Assembly (NCBI RefSeq): GCF_900155475.1
Contig: NZ_FXAM01000001.1
Location: 1,103,501-1,167,500 of the forward strand
Reading direction: 5' to 3'
Length of the DNA stretch: 64,000 nt
Origin: Methylomagnum ishizawai
GTDB taxonomy: Bacteria > Pseudomonadota > Gammaproteobacteria > Methylococcales > Methylococcaceae
The notes beneath the pieces were generated by a model. That model worked only from the letters and a program-made list of their open reading frames with translations, did not search any database and was not told the DNA's origin. Both the position numbers and the translations under genes were made by a program. Positions 43,817-52,100 of this stretch are shown piece by piece (positions within the stretch are counted from its first letter, which is position 1; each line of letters begins with the position of its first letter).

Positions 43817-46081
43817 GTGGAAATCCTGGCTCATCGCATCCTAATCACGGGCCGGGTGCAGGGAGTTGGCTTCCGGCCTTTCGTCAGCCGCATCGCCCAG
43901 GCATACGGGCTGGCCGGTTGGGTGTTGAACCGGGGCGGACGGGTGGATATCCAGGTCGAGGGGTCCGCTGCGGCCTTGGCGGCGTTCGGGCGGGCCTTGA
44001 TCGAACGCGCCCCGCCCCTGGCCCGGCCCGATCCGCCCCGCGTGGCCGTGGTCGAACCCCAAGGACTACAGGGCTTCGCCATCCGGCACAGCGCCGCCGC
44101 CGATACCGCCGACGCCCATCTCCCACCCGATTATTTCGTCTGCGACGATTGCTTGGCCGAGATGCGCGACCCGGCCCAGCGCCGCTACCGCTATCCCTTC
44201 ATCAACTGCACCCAGTGCGGTCCCCGTTATACCCTCATCGAACGCTTGCCCTACGACCGGCCCCATACCGCCCTGGCCGGTTTTCCGCTGTGCCCGGATT
44301 GCCTGGCCGAATACAGCGACCCCGCCGACCGCCGTTATCACGCCCAGCCCTTGGCCTGCGCCCGCTGCGGTCCCAGCTTGGTTTTCCGCCAACCCGGCCA
44401 GGGCGATAGCGTGGGCGACGAGGCGGCGCTCGCGGCCTGCCTCGCCGCGTTGCGGGCCGGTTTGATCGTGGCGGTGAAGGGCGTGGGCGGCTATCACTTG
44501 CTGTGCGACGCGCTGGACCCCGGCCCGGTCCTGCGGCTGCGGGAGCGTAAGCACCGGCCCCATAAGCCTTTGGCGGTGTTGCTGCCCTGGCTGGGTGGGG
44601 ATGGCCTGGAATGGGTGCGGCGGGTGGCCGAGCCGACCGTCGCAGAAGGGGAGGCGTTGCGCTCGCCCCTGCGGCCCATCGTGCTGGTGCGACAGCGCAG
44701 GCAGTCGCCCTTGGCCGGGGCCGTGGCCCCCGGACTCGACGAAGTCGGCCTGATGCTGCCTTATAGTCCCTTGCATCATCTGCTGGCGGAAGGCTACGGC
44801 GCTCCCTTGGTGGCGACTTCGGCCAATTTGAGCGGCGAGCCGGTCCTGATCGAGGCCACCGAGGTGGAAACCCGCCTGGGCCGGGTGGCCGATGGCTTCC
44901 TGCACCACGACCGGCCCATCCTGCGCCCGGCGGACGATTCGGTGTTGCGCCGTGTCGCGGGCCGGGTGCGCCCGATCCGCTGCGGGCGCGGGCTGGCCCC
45001 GCAGGAAATGGCGCTGCCCTTCCCGGTGGAGCGGCCCCTGCTGGCGGTGGGCGCGGACCTCAAGAACACCGTGGCGCTGGCGTTCGATGACCGGGTGGTG
45101 GTGTCGCCGCATCTCGGCGACCTGGGCACGGTGCGTAGCGCCGAGGTATTCGAGCGGGTGGTGGCCGATCTGTCCGCGCTTTATGGCGTCGAACCGGCCT
45201 TGATCGTCCATGACGCCCATCCGGGTTATCACTCGGCGCGTTGGGCGCAAGCTAGGGGACTGCCGTGCTGGCCGGTGTTCCATCATCATGCCCATGCCTC
45301 CGCCCTGGCCGGGGAGTGCGGCTGGCTGGACGGGCCATCCTTGGTGTTCACCTGGGACGGCACCGGCTACGGCGAAGATGGCACGGTCTGGGGCGGCGAG
45401 GCTTTGCTGGGTGCGCCCGGCGCGTGGCGGCGAGTGGGTTCGTTGCGCCGGTTCCGCCTGCCGGGCGGCGACAAAGCCAGCCGCGAAGCCTGGCGCTGCG
45501 CCCTGGCCCTGTGCTGGGCAACGGGCCGGGACTGGCCGGAGTGCCCCAAGGATTCCGGCCTGTTGCGCCAAGCCTGGGAACGCGGCTTGAACAGTCCCTT
45601 GGCGAGTTCGGCGGGCCGCTTGTTCGATGCCGCCGCCGCTTTGATCGGCGTGGCGCTGGAATCCAGCTATGAAGGCCACGCCGCCATGCGCCTGGAAACC
45701 CTGGCCCGGCCCGGTGCCGAGCCTTTGCCCTTGGATTTGGCGCGGAATGCCGGGGGCGTGTGGATCGCCGATTGGGCGGGTTGGTTGCCGATGTTGCTGG
45801 ACACGGGTTTGGCCGCGGCGGAACGGGCCGCGATCTTCCATGCCAGCCTGGCCCGCCTGATCGCCGGGCAGGCGGAAGCCCTCCGGGCCGAACAGGGCGT
45901 GGAACGGGTGGGGCTTGCGGGCGGCGTGTTCCAAAACCGGCTGTTGACCGAACTGGCGGTGGCGGAATTGACCGGGCGGGGCTTCGAGGTGGGGTTACAC
46001 CGGGACATTCCGGCGGGGGATGGCGGCATCAGCTATGGGCAGGTGATCGAGGTGGGGCGGCGGGCCTCAAATCCGCTGTAG
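43817..46081 (+). CDS. hypF: Hydrogenase maturation carbamoyltransferase
   Basis: 754 residues; GTG start at 43817 giving MEILAHRILITGRVQGVGFR. HypF makes the thiocarboxamide on HypE that becomes the CN ligand of [NiFe]-hydrogenase. Domains in order: acylphosphatase (about 1-90, GRVQGVGFRPFV), two zinc fingers (CDDCLAEM...CTQCGPR and CPDCLAEY...CARCGPS, about 105-180), YrdC-like (about 200-385, VAVKGVGGYHLLCDA, KHRPHKPLAVLL), and a Kae1/carbamoyltransferase domain (about 400-754, VFHHHAHASALAGECG, FTWDGTGYGEDGTVWGGEAL, GLAGGVFQNRLL). No hydrogenase or other hyp genes are nearby, so it is isolated from its pathway. Its stop codon lies inside a dispersed repeat. Confidence 0.95.
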   Translation: MEILAHRILITGRVQGVGFRPFVSRIAQAYGLAGWVLNRGGRVDIQVEGSAAALAAFGRALIERAPPLARPDPPRVAVVEPQGLQGFAIRHSAAADTADAHLPPDYFVCDDCLAEMRDPAQRRYRYPFINCTQCGPRYTLIERLPYDRPHTALAGFPLCPDCLAEYSDPADRRYHAQPLACARCGPSLVFRQPGQGDSVGDEAALAACLAALRAGLIVAVKGVGGYHLLCDALDPGPVLRLRERKHRPHKPLAVLLPWLGGDGLEWVRRVAEPTVAEGEALRSPLRPIVLVRQRRQSPLAGAVAPGLDEVGLMLPYSPLHHLLAEGYGAPLVATSANLSGEPVLIEATEVETRLGRVADGFLHHDRPILRPADDSVLRRVAGRVRPIRCGRGLAPQEMALPFPVERPLLAVGADLKNTVALAFDDRVVVSPHLGDLGTVRSAEVFERVVADLSALYGVEPALIVHDAHPGYHSARWAQARGLPCWPVFHHHAHASALAGECGWLDGPSLVFTWDGTGYGEDGTVWGGEALLGAPGAWRRVGSLRRFRLPGGDKASREAWRCALALCWATGRDWPECPKDSGLLRQAWERGLNSPLASSAGRLFDAAAALIGVALESSYEGHAAMRLETLARPGAEPLPLDLARNAGGVWIADWAGWLPMLLDTGLAAAERAAIFHASLARLIAGQAEALRAEQGVERVGLAGGVFQNRLLTELAVAELTGRGFEVGLHRDIPAGDGGISYGQVIEVGRRASNPL

Positions 46082-46164
46082 CCCGGATGGAGCCGGGTGG
46101 AATCCGGGATATGGGCGCTTCGGCCATGCCCCGGATTCCGTTGCGCCCCAGCCATCCGGGCTAC
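46078..46164. repeat. REP-like inverted repeat between convergent genes
   Basis: GTAGCCCGGATGG (46078-46090) and CCATCCGGGCTAC (46152-46164) are perfect 13-bp inverted arms. Inside are GGAATCCGGG and CCCCGGATTCCG, which also pair. The first arm provides the hypF stop codon (TAG), and the second ends six bases before the 3' end of the convergent dehydrogenase gene. Elements of this wording recur in many proteobacterial genomes. Here it probably acts as a bidirectional terminator. Confidence 0.8.
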
Positions 46165-46169
46165 CCGGT

Positions 46170-47357
46170 TCAAGCCAGCCTGGCCCGCACGATGCCCGCG
46201 ATCTCGTCGTCGCTCAGCACGATGGGGTTGGTCTTCATACTGGAACCCCGGCTGTGGGCGACGATGCGCGGCACATCCGCCCCGGCCACGCCCAGCGCCG
46301 ACAGCGTCGGCAACTTCATGGCGCGGGTCCAGTCCTCCAAGGTTTCTACCAATAGGGCCAAGGCGTCCGCTTCGGCCAAGCCCACGTTTCCGGCGAATAG
46401 GCGACCGACCTCGGCGTATTTCGCCAGCGCCGGATTTTGGGGGTCGCGGGTTAGTATCGCCTCGATATTGCTCCGGGTCGCCGCCGCCACCAGGGTGCCG
46501 CATACGACCCCATGCGGAATCGGGAACAAGGAGCCCAAGGGCTGGGCCAATCCATGCACCGAACCCAGCCCGGCCTGGGCCAGGCAAATACCGGACAGGA
46601 GCGAGGCCAGCGCCATTTTCTCCCGGCCCAGCGCGGCGGATGCCCCGCCTGCGTACCAAGCCAGCAAGCCTTCCCGCGCCGCCCGCAAACCCTGTAAAGC
46701 CAGGGCGTCGGTGATGGGATTGGCGCGGATCGAGACATAGGCTTCCAACAACTGGGTGAGGGCGTCCATGCCGTTGGCGGCGATGAGTTCCGGTGGGCAG
46801 CCCGCCAGCAGGTCGGGATCGACGATGGCGTATTCGGCCATCAGCCGGTCGTCGCGGAAGGATTTCTTGAAACCGTCCGGGCCGTGGCGCGACAGCACGG
46901 CGTTCTTGGTGGCCTCGGAGCCGGTGCCCGCCGTGGTGGGCACGGCCAGGAACGGGGTGGCGGGTCCGGCGTAGGGCAGTTCCGGTCCCACGCCTTCCAG
47001 ATGGTCCATGACCGAATTGCCGGGACGCAGCAGGCCGGCGATGGCCTTGGCCGCGTCCAGCACGCTGCCGCCGCCGATGCCGATCACGCCCTCGATCCCG
47101 GCCCCGCGCCAAGCCTTTACCGCCCCGTCCACCAGTTCCGGCGAGGGTTCGCCCGCCACCGTCACGCCTTCCCAAACGCAGCCTTGCGCCTGGAGCGCCG
47201 CGAACCAGGGTCCGGCCTGGGGCGATTCCCGGAACGAGCGGTTCCCGGTCACGATCAACCAGCGTTGGCCGTAACGGGCCGCGATGGCCGGGAGCCGGGC
47301 GAGGCTGCCCGCGCCGAATTCGATGCGGGGCAAGCGGCCTAGGCTGAAGGGTGCCAT
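46170..47357 (-). CDS. Iron-containing alcohol dehydrogenase
   Basis: A 395-residue oxidoreductase of the Fe-ADH (group III) family. The N-terminal NAD(P)-binding part has GVIGIGGGSVLDAAKAIAGL and AVPTTAGTGSEATKNAVLSR; the metal-binding C-terminal part has NGMDALTQLLEAYVS, GSVHGLAQPLGSLFPIPHGV and CGTLVAAATRSN, supplying the Asp/His ligands. Substrate cannot be told from sequence; relatives act on butanol, 1,3-propanediol, lactaldehyde or hydroxy acids. It starts 5 bp after the stop of the ABM-domain gene on the same strand, so the two form an operon and may act on one substrate. Confidence 0.93.
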   Translation of the reverse strand: MAPFSLGRLPRIEFGAGSLARLPAIAARYGQRWLIVTGNRSFRESPQAGPWFAALQAQGCVWEGVTVAGEPSPELVDGAVKAWRGAGIEGVIGIGGGSVLDAAKAIAGLLRPGNSVMDHLEGVGPELPYAGPATPFLAVPTTAGTGSEATKNAVLSRHGPDGFKKSFRDDRLMAEYAIVDPDLLAGCPPELIAANGMDALTQLLEAYVSIRANPITDALALQGLRAAREGLLAWYAGGASAALGREKMALASLLSGICLAQAGLGSVHGLAQPLGSLFPIPHGVVCGTLVAAATRSNIEAILTRDPQNPALAKYAEVGRLFAGNVGLAEADALALLVETLEDWTRAMKLPTLSALGVAGADVPRIVAHSRGSSMKTNPIVLSDDEIAGIVRARLA

Positions 47358-47361
47358 GGCT

Positions 47362-47658
47362 TCAAGCCTCGGGGTACAGGCCGAGCATGGGCACGCCCCG
47401 GCGCGGTTCGGCCATCATCTCGGCAACGGTGTCGCGCCAGGTGGCGTAGTGCGGCGTTTGCTTATGGGCGGTGGCGTCCCCGGCGGACGCATAGGCTTCG
47501 TAGAGGATGAAATGGTTGGGCTGCTCCGGGTCGCGTAGCACGTCGAAACGGCGGTTGCCGGGTTCCAGCACCGAGGCGGCATGGTTGGCGTGGGTGGCTG
47601 CGATAAAGGCGTCCACGCATTCGGGCTTGACATGGACATGGACCAGGGTGACGTGCAT
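47362..47658 (-). CDS. ABM-domain protein resembling LsrG
   Basis: A 98-residue ferredoxin-like-fold protein of the antibiotic-biosynthesis-monooxygenase (ABM) superfamily. Its sequence (MHVTLVHVHVKPECVDAFIA, then LEPGNRRFDVLRDPEQPNHF, ILYEAYAS, HKQTPHY) is strikingly like E. coli LsrG as I remember it, an enzyme that isomerises the phosphorylated autoinducer-2 breakdown product. LsrG works with LsrK, LsrF and the Lsr transporter; none is here, so AI-2 degradation is not implied. ABM proteins also act as small dioxygenases or isomerases on quinol-like or keto substrates. The ATG at 47658 follows GGAGACCCCACC. It is first in the operon with the dehydrogenase. Confidence 0.85.
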   Translation of the reverse strand: MHVTLVHVHVKPECVDAFIAATHANHAASVLEPGNRRFDVLRDPEQPNHFILYEAYASAGDATAHKQTPHYATWRDTVAEMMAEPRRGVPMLGLYPEA

Positions 47659-47860
47659 GGTGGGGTCTCCGCGCGGGATGGATGGAACCGGCATTCTAGT
47701 AGGTCATTCGGCTTGCGCGTAGGTTTTGCGGACGAGCCGTATGTTGTCATCGTCCATGCGTATTGGTTCCGGCGAGTGGAGGTGGAATGGCATCGAGCGA
47801 ACCGAATGACCCACTGGGCGCTGTTCCGAATCCGCCCCATGGACCGGAAACGCGGACCGT

Positions 47861-48952
47861 TCAGGTCAGCACGAAGCCGTCCCCCGAGACGGCGATATGA
47901 TGGACGCCGACCAATTTGACGGAGAAATCGTCCTTTTCGACGAATTGCCCGTCCTGGTTGATATCGAATTCGAGCAGGCTGGGGTTCTGGCCCGAACCCG
48001 GCACGAAGGCGATGGGGTGGTCGGCGTCGATCTTGCCCGCCGCCGAGGAACCCACGTGCAGGCCGTCCCACAGGGGGGCCGTGAACAAAAGCCGGTCCCC
48101 GGCGGTGGCGTAGACCGTGTCCTGGGTATTCGCCCCGAGGTCGTCGGCGCTATAGCCATAGTTGTCCTTGCCCTTGCCGCCGTCCAGGATATCGCTGCCC
48201 GCGCCGCCAATCAAAAGGTCGGAGCCATCCCCGCCGTAGAGTTTGTCGTTGCCGCCGCCGCCATTGAGGGCGTCGCTGCCCGAACCCGCGCCCTGCTTGG
48301 TGGTCTTGCCGTTGCCGCCGTAGAGCGTGTCGCTGCCATCGCCGCCCCTGAGGGCGTCCTTGCCCGCGTTGCCGGTCAGGGTGTCGCCGCCCGCGCCGCC
48401 GGAGAGGTAGTCGCCGCCCGCCCCGCCATAGAGGGCGTCGTTGCCGTCTTCGCCGAACAATTGGTCGTTGCCGCCCAGGCCGGTGAGCTTGTCGTTGCCA
48501 CCATAGCCGATCATCAGGTCTGGTTTGCCCGAACCCTTGTGGATGTCGTCGAGGGGGTTGGCGCTGTCGCCGGTCCAGACCGGATTGCTGGCCGTGCTGG
48601 TGGGCGGGGTGATGAAGAAGTCCAGGGTGCCGTTGTCCTGGGACCAGGCCTGCCCATCGTTCACCTTGAAGGTGAGGTGCTGGACCCAGGTTCCGAAGGG
48701 GTTCGACGGCTGGTAGGCTGGTGCTTGATAGCCGAGGTTGGCGAGGTCGCCGACCAGGAGGGTGGCCTGGGCCGTGACCGCTTGCCCGTCGAGCAGGAGT
48801 TGGCCTTCGGCGGGCAGGCTGGCGATTTTGATCTTTTGCAGGGAGTCGCCGTCCGCGTCGGAGAAGGGGAAAGCGGCGGCGTCCAAGGCCAGGCTGGCAC
48901 CTGGGGCGATAGCGACAGGGTTGTAGCCGGTGGTGGGGAGGGTATTGCTCAT
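47861..48952 (-). CDS. RTX calcium-binding protein (363 aa)
   Basis: An acidic, Gly/Asp-rich protein with no signal peptide. Residues about 10-118 form a domain (DAAAFPFSDADGDSLQKIKI, SLPAEGQLLLDGQAV) also found near the end of the giant protein at 49123-57522. Residues about 150-270 hold about a dozen RTX nonapeptides (GGxGxDxLx, such as GGNDKLTGLGGNDQLFGEDG and GGDTLTGNAGKDALRGGDGS), which bind Ca2+ in a beta-roll. The last 90 residues, ending DDFSVKLVGVHHIAVSGDGF, resemble the giant's C-terminus and probably hold the type I secretion signal. No secretion genes are in the window. It may be a small secreted companion, or a spare end module, of the giant protein. Confidence 0.88.
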   Translation of the reverse strand: MSNTLPTTGYNPVAIAPGASLALDAAAFPFSDADGDSLQKIKIASLPAEGQLLLDGQAVTAQATLLVGDLANLGYQAPAYQPSNPFGTWVQHLTFKVNDGQAWSQDNGTLDFFITPPTSTASNPVWTGDSANPLDDIHKGSGKPDLMIGYGGNDKLTGLGGNDQLFGEDGNDALYGGAGGDYLSGGAGGDTLTGNAGKDALRGGDGSDTLYGGNGKTTKQGAGSGSDALNGGGGNDKLYGGDGSDLLIGGAGSDILDGGKGKDNYGYSADDLGANTQDTVYATAGDRLLFTAPLWDGLHVGSSAAGKIDADHPIAFVPGSGQNPSLLEFDINQDGQFVEKDDFSVKLVGVHHIAVSGDGFVLT

Positions 48953-49067
48953 GGGGGAATCGCTCTGTGCTGGGGGAGGGGCCGTCGCCGGGGTTGGGAA
49001 TCCGCGACGGCTTGGATTTTAAGGGCAAAGCGTTACGGCAGATAGCCGCGCCCGGACGCTCCAAACG

Positions 49068-49092
49068 GAACGCCCGCGCGAGGCGGGCGTTC
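49068..49092 (-). terminator. Hairpin after the giant RTX gene
   Basis: GAACGCCCGC and GCGGGCGTTC form a perfect 10-bp stem with a 5-base loop, 30 bases past the stop codon of the giant gene on the minus strand. The trailing strand continues CGTTTGG, so the T-run is short. It is likely the transcript end. Confidence 0.6.
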
Positions 49093-49122
49093 GTGGGGCG
49101 GTGGGCGCGGTGTCGTGCCGGT

Positions 49123-52100
49123 TCAGCCTAGGGTTAGGAGCGTGTTGCCCGCGTCCACCACGACCTTGTGGACGCCGACCAGGGTGATGGCGAAATCCTG
49201 CCCCGCGCCGAACTGGCCGTTGCCATCCACGTCGATCTGGAGGGTGTGGCCGTCGAAGGCGATGTTGGTGCCCTGGCCCAGGCTTTTGGCCAAGAGGCCG
49301 CTGCCCAGGGCCGAACCCTGGTTGAGGAACCCGGCCCAGACGGCGTCGCTGAAGTCGATGGCATCCCCCGGCGTGGCTTTGATGACGTCGTGGAAACCGC
49401 CGATCAGATCGTCCGTGCCCAGGGCATCCGCCAGATAGCGGTAGATATCCTTGCCCGCGCCGCCATCCAGGAAGTCGTTGCCTTCCCCGCCGATCAAGGT
49501 ATCCCGGCCGGCTTGGCCCAGCAGTTTGTCGTCGCCCGCCCCGCCGGACAGGAGGTCGCTGCCCGCGCCGCCCTTGAGAGTGTCCGCGCCGCCGCCGCCG
49601 TACAGCAGGTCGTTACCGCCCTTGCCATTCAGGAGGTTGGCGTTGGCGTCGCCCAGCAAGGTGTCGGCGGTTTTCTTGCCGATGGCCTGGCCGTTGCCGC
49701 CGACGGTTTGGCCCGCGCCCGAGGTCGGGGTGAGGGTCAGGGTGTATTGGTTGTCGCTGGCCGAGAAGGTCTGGCCGTCGCCGACCTTGAAGGCGAAGCC
49801 CTGGGCCAGGTTGCCCGATAGCACGTCCGGGGCTTGGTAGCTGAGCAGCCCATCGTCGATATCGGCGACGGCGATGGCCTGCCCGCTATGCACGGCTTGT
49901 CCGTCCAGCAGCAGCCGGCCTTCGGCGGGCAGGCTGTCGATCAGCACGGCTTGCAGATTGTCGCCCTGGTCGGGATCGGTGAAGGGGAAATCGGCGCTGT
50001 CGAAGACGTAGGCACCGCCTTCGGTCACGCTCGCGCTGTTGTCGGTGCCGGTCGGGGCTTGGTTGCTGCCGGTTTGGACGGGGGTGCCGGAGGTGGCCGC
50101 TGCAACCTGGAGGACGAAGGTGTCCGAGGCGCTCAGGGTCGGGAACAGGGCGTCGATGGCGGTGACCGTGATGGAGAGGGAGGCACCGGCATCGCTATTG
50201 GTCGGCGTGCCGCGGAAGGTGCGGGACGCCGGGTCGAACACCAGCCAGCCGGGCAGGGCCGAACCATCGGCTTGCCGGGCGCTGTAGGTGAGCGGATCGC
50301 CCGCCGCGTCCTGGAAGGTGCCGCCCGGCACCTGGAATTGGAAGAAGTTGTTGGGGGTGGCGGATTGGTCCTGGAGTTGGGCCGCCAGGGTGGGCGGGCC
50401 GTTGACCTGGAGGCTCACGGAGCCTACGTTGGTATGGCCCAGGCTGTCGCTGACCCGATAGAGGAAGCTGTCTTTGCCAATATAGCCGGTGTCGGGGGTG
50501 TAGATGATGGTGTCGTCCAAACCCACTACCAAGCGGCCATGGCTGGGGTCGGAGACATTCGAGACGAAGATGAAATCGCCTTGCGGGTCGGAATCGTTGG
50601 CCAGCACGTCGATGCTGACTGTTTGGTTCTGCCCGGTGACGGCGCTGTCGTCGAGGGCGACGGGCGCTCCGCTATCGACCGTGACCGTGATCGAGCCGAC
50701 GCTGGTGTGGCCCTGGCCGTCGCTGACGCTGTAGGTGAAGTTGTCGGTGCCGACGAAACCGGCGTCGGGCTTGTAGGTGACGATGCCGCCATTGCCGGCG
50801 GTCGCGGTGCCGTTGGCGGGATCGGCGACCCCGACGATGGTCAGGGTGTCGCCTTCCGGGTCGCTGTCGTTCTGGAGCGCCTTGATGGTGACGGGCACGT
50901 CCTCGTCGGTGGTGGCGCTGTCGTCGGTGACCACCGGGGCACCGGGACCGGAATTGTCCACAGTGACGTTGACCGTGCCGACGCTGGCATGGCCCTGGCC
51001 GTCGCTGACGGTGTAGGTGAAGCTGTCGGTGCCGAAATAGCCGGTCTTGGGCGTGTAGGTGACGACGCCGCCCGCGCCCAGGGCCACCGTGCCGTTGTCG
51101 GGCGCGGAGACCTTGGTGACGATCAGGGCGTCGCCTTCGGGGTCGGTGTCGTTGTCCAGCACGCCGATGGCGATGGCGGTGTTCTGCTTGGTCTCGACAT
51201 TGTCGGGGGCCGCGACCGGCACGCCGGGGCCGGTGTTGGTGACCGAGACATTGACCGTGGCGGTGGCTTGGTGGCCTTTGCCGTCGCTGATGGTGTAGGT
51301 GAAGCTGTCGGAACCCACGTACTGCGAGTCGGGGGTGTAGGTGATGACCCCGGTGTTGAGGGCGACCGTGCCGTGCTGCGGCTGGGTGATCTGGCCGGGG
51401 ACCACCGACAAGGCGTCGCTGTCCGGGTCGCTGTCGTTGGCGAGAACCTGGATATCGACCGGCTTGTCCACCCCGGTGGAGGCGGAATCGTCGGCGGCGG
51501 TGGGGGCGCGGTTGACGACGTTGATGGTGACGGTGGCGGTGGCGGTGTGGATGCCATCGCTGACGATGTAGGTGAATTGATCCTGGCCGGTGAAGCCGGA
51601 TTCCGGGGTGTAGGTCACGGTGTCGCCGGCGCTGTAGTCCACCTTGCCGTGGGACGGGTCGGTGCCCGAACTGAAGGTCAGGGGATCGTTCTGCGGGTCG
51701 GAGACGCTCTTGCCCAACCTGACATTGACCGTGTTGTTCTGCGGCACGTCGAGGGTGACATCGTTGGCGACCGGGGTGCCGTCCTCGATGGTGACGTTGA
51801 CGGTGCCGGTGCTGGTGTGGCCCTGGCCGTCGCTGACGGTGTAGGTGAAGCTGTCGGGGGTGGTGCTGAAATAGCCCGCCGTCGGGGTGTAGGCGAGGGT
51901 GCCGTCGTCGTTGATCTTCACCGTACCGTGGGCCGGGAGCGAGGTCGCCGTCACCGTCAGGGTGTCGTTCTCGGGGTCGGTGTCGTTGGCGAGGACGGCG
52001 ATGGTGACGTCCTTGTCCTGGCTGGTGGTGGCATTGTCGGCGGTCGCCACCGGCACGCCGGGGCCGGTGTTATCGACTGAGATGGCGACCGTGGCGGTGG

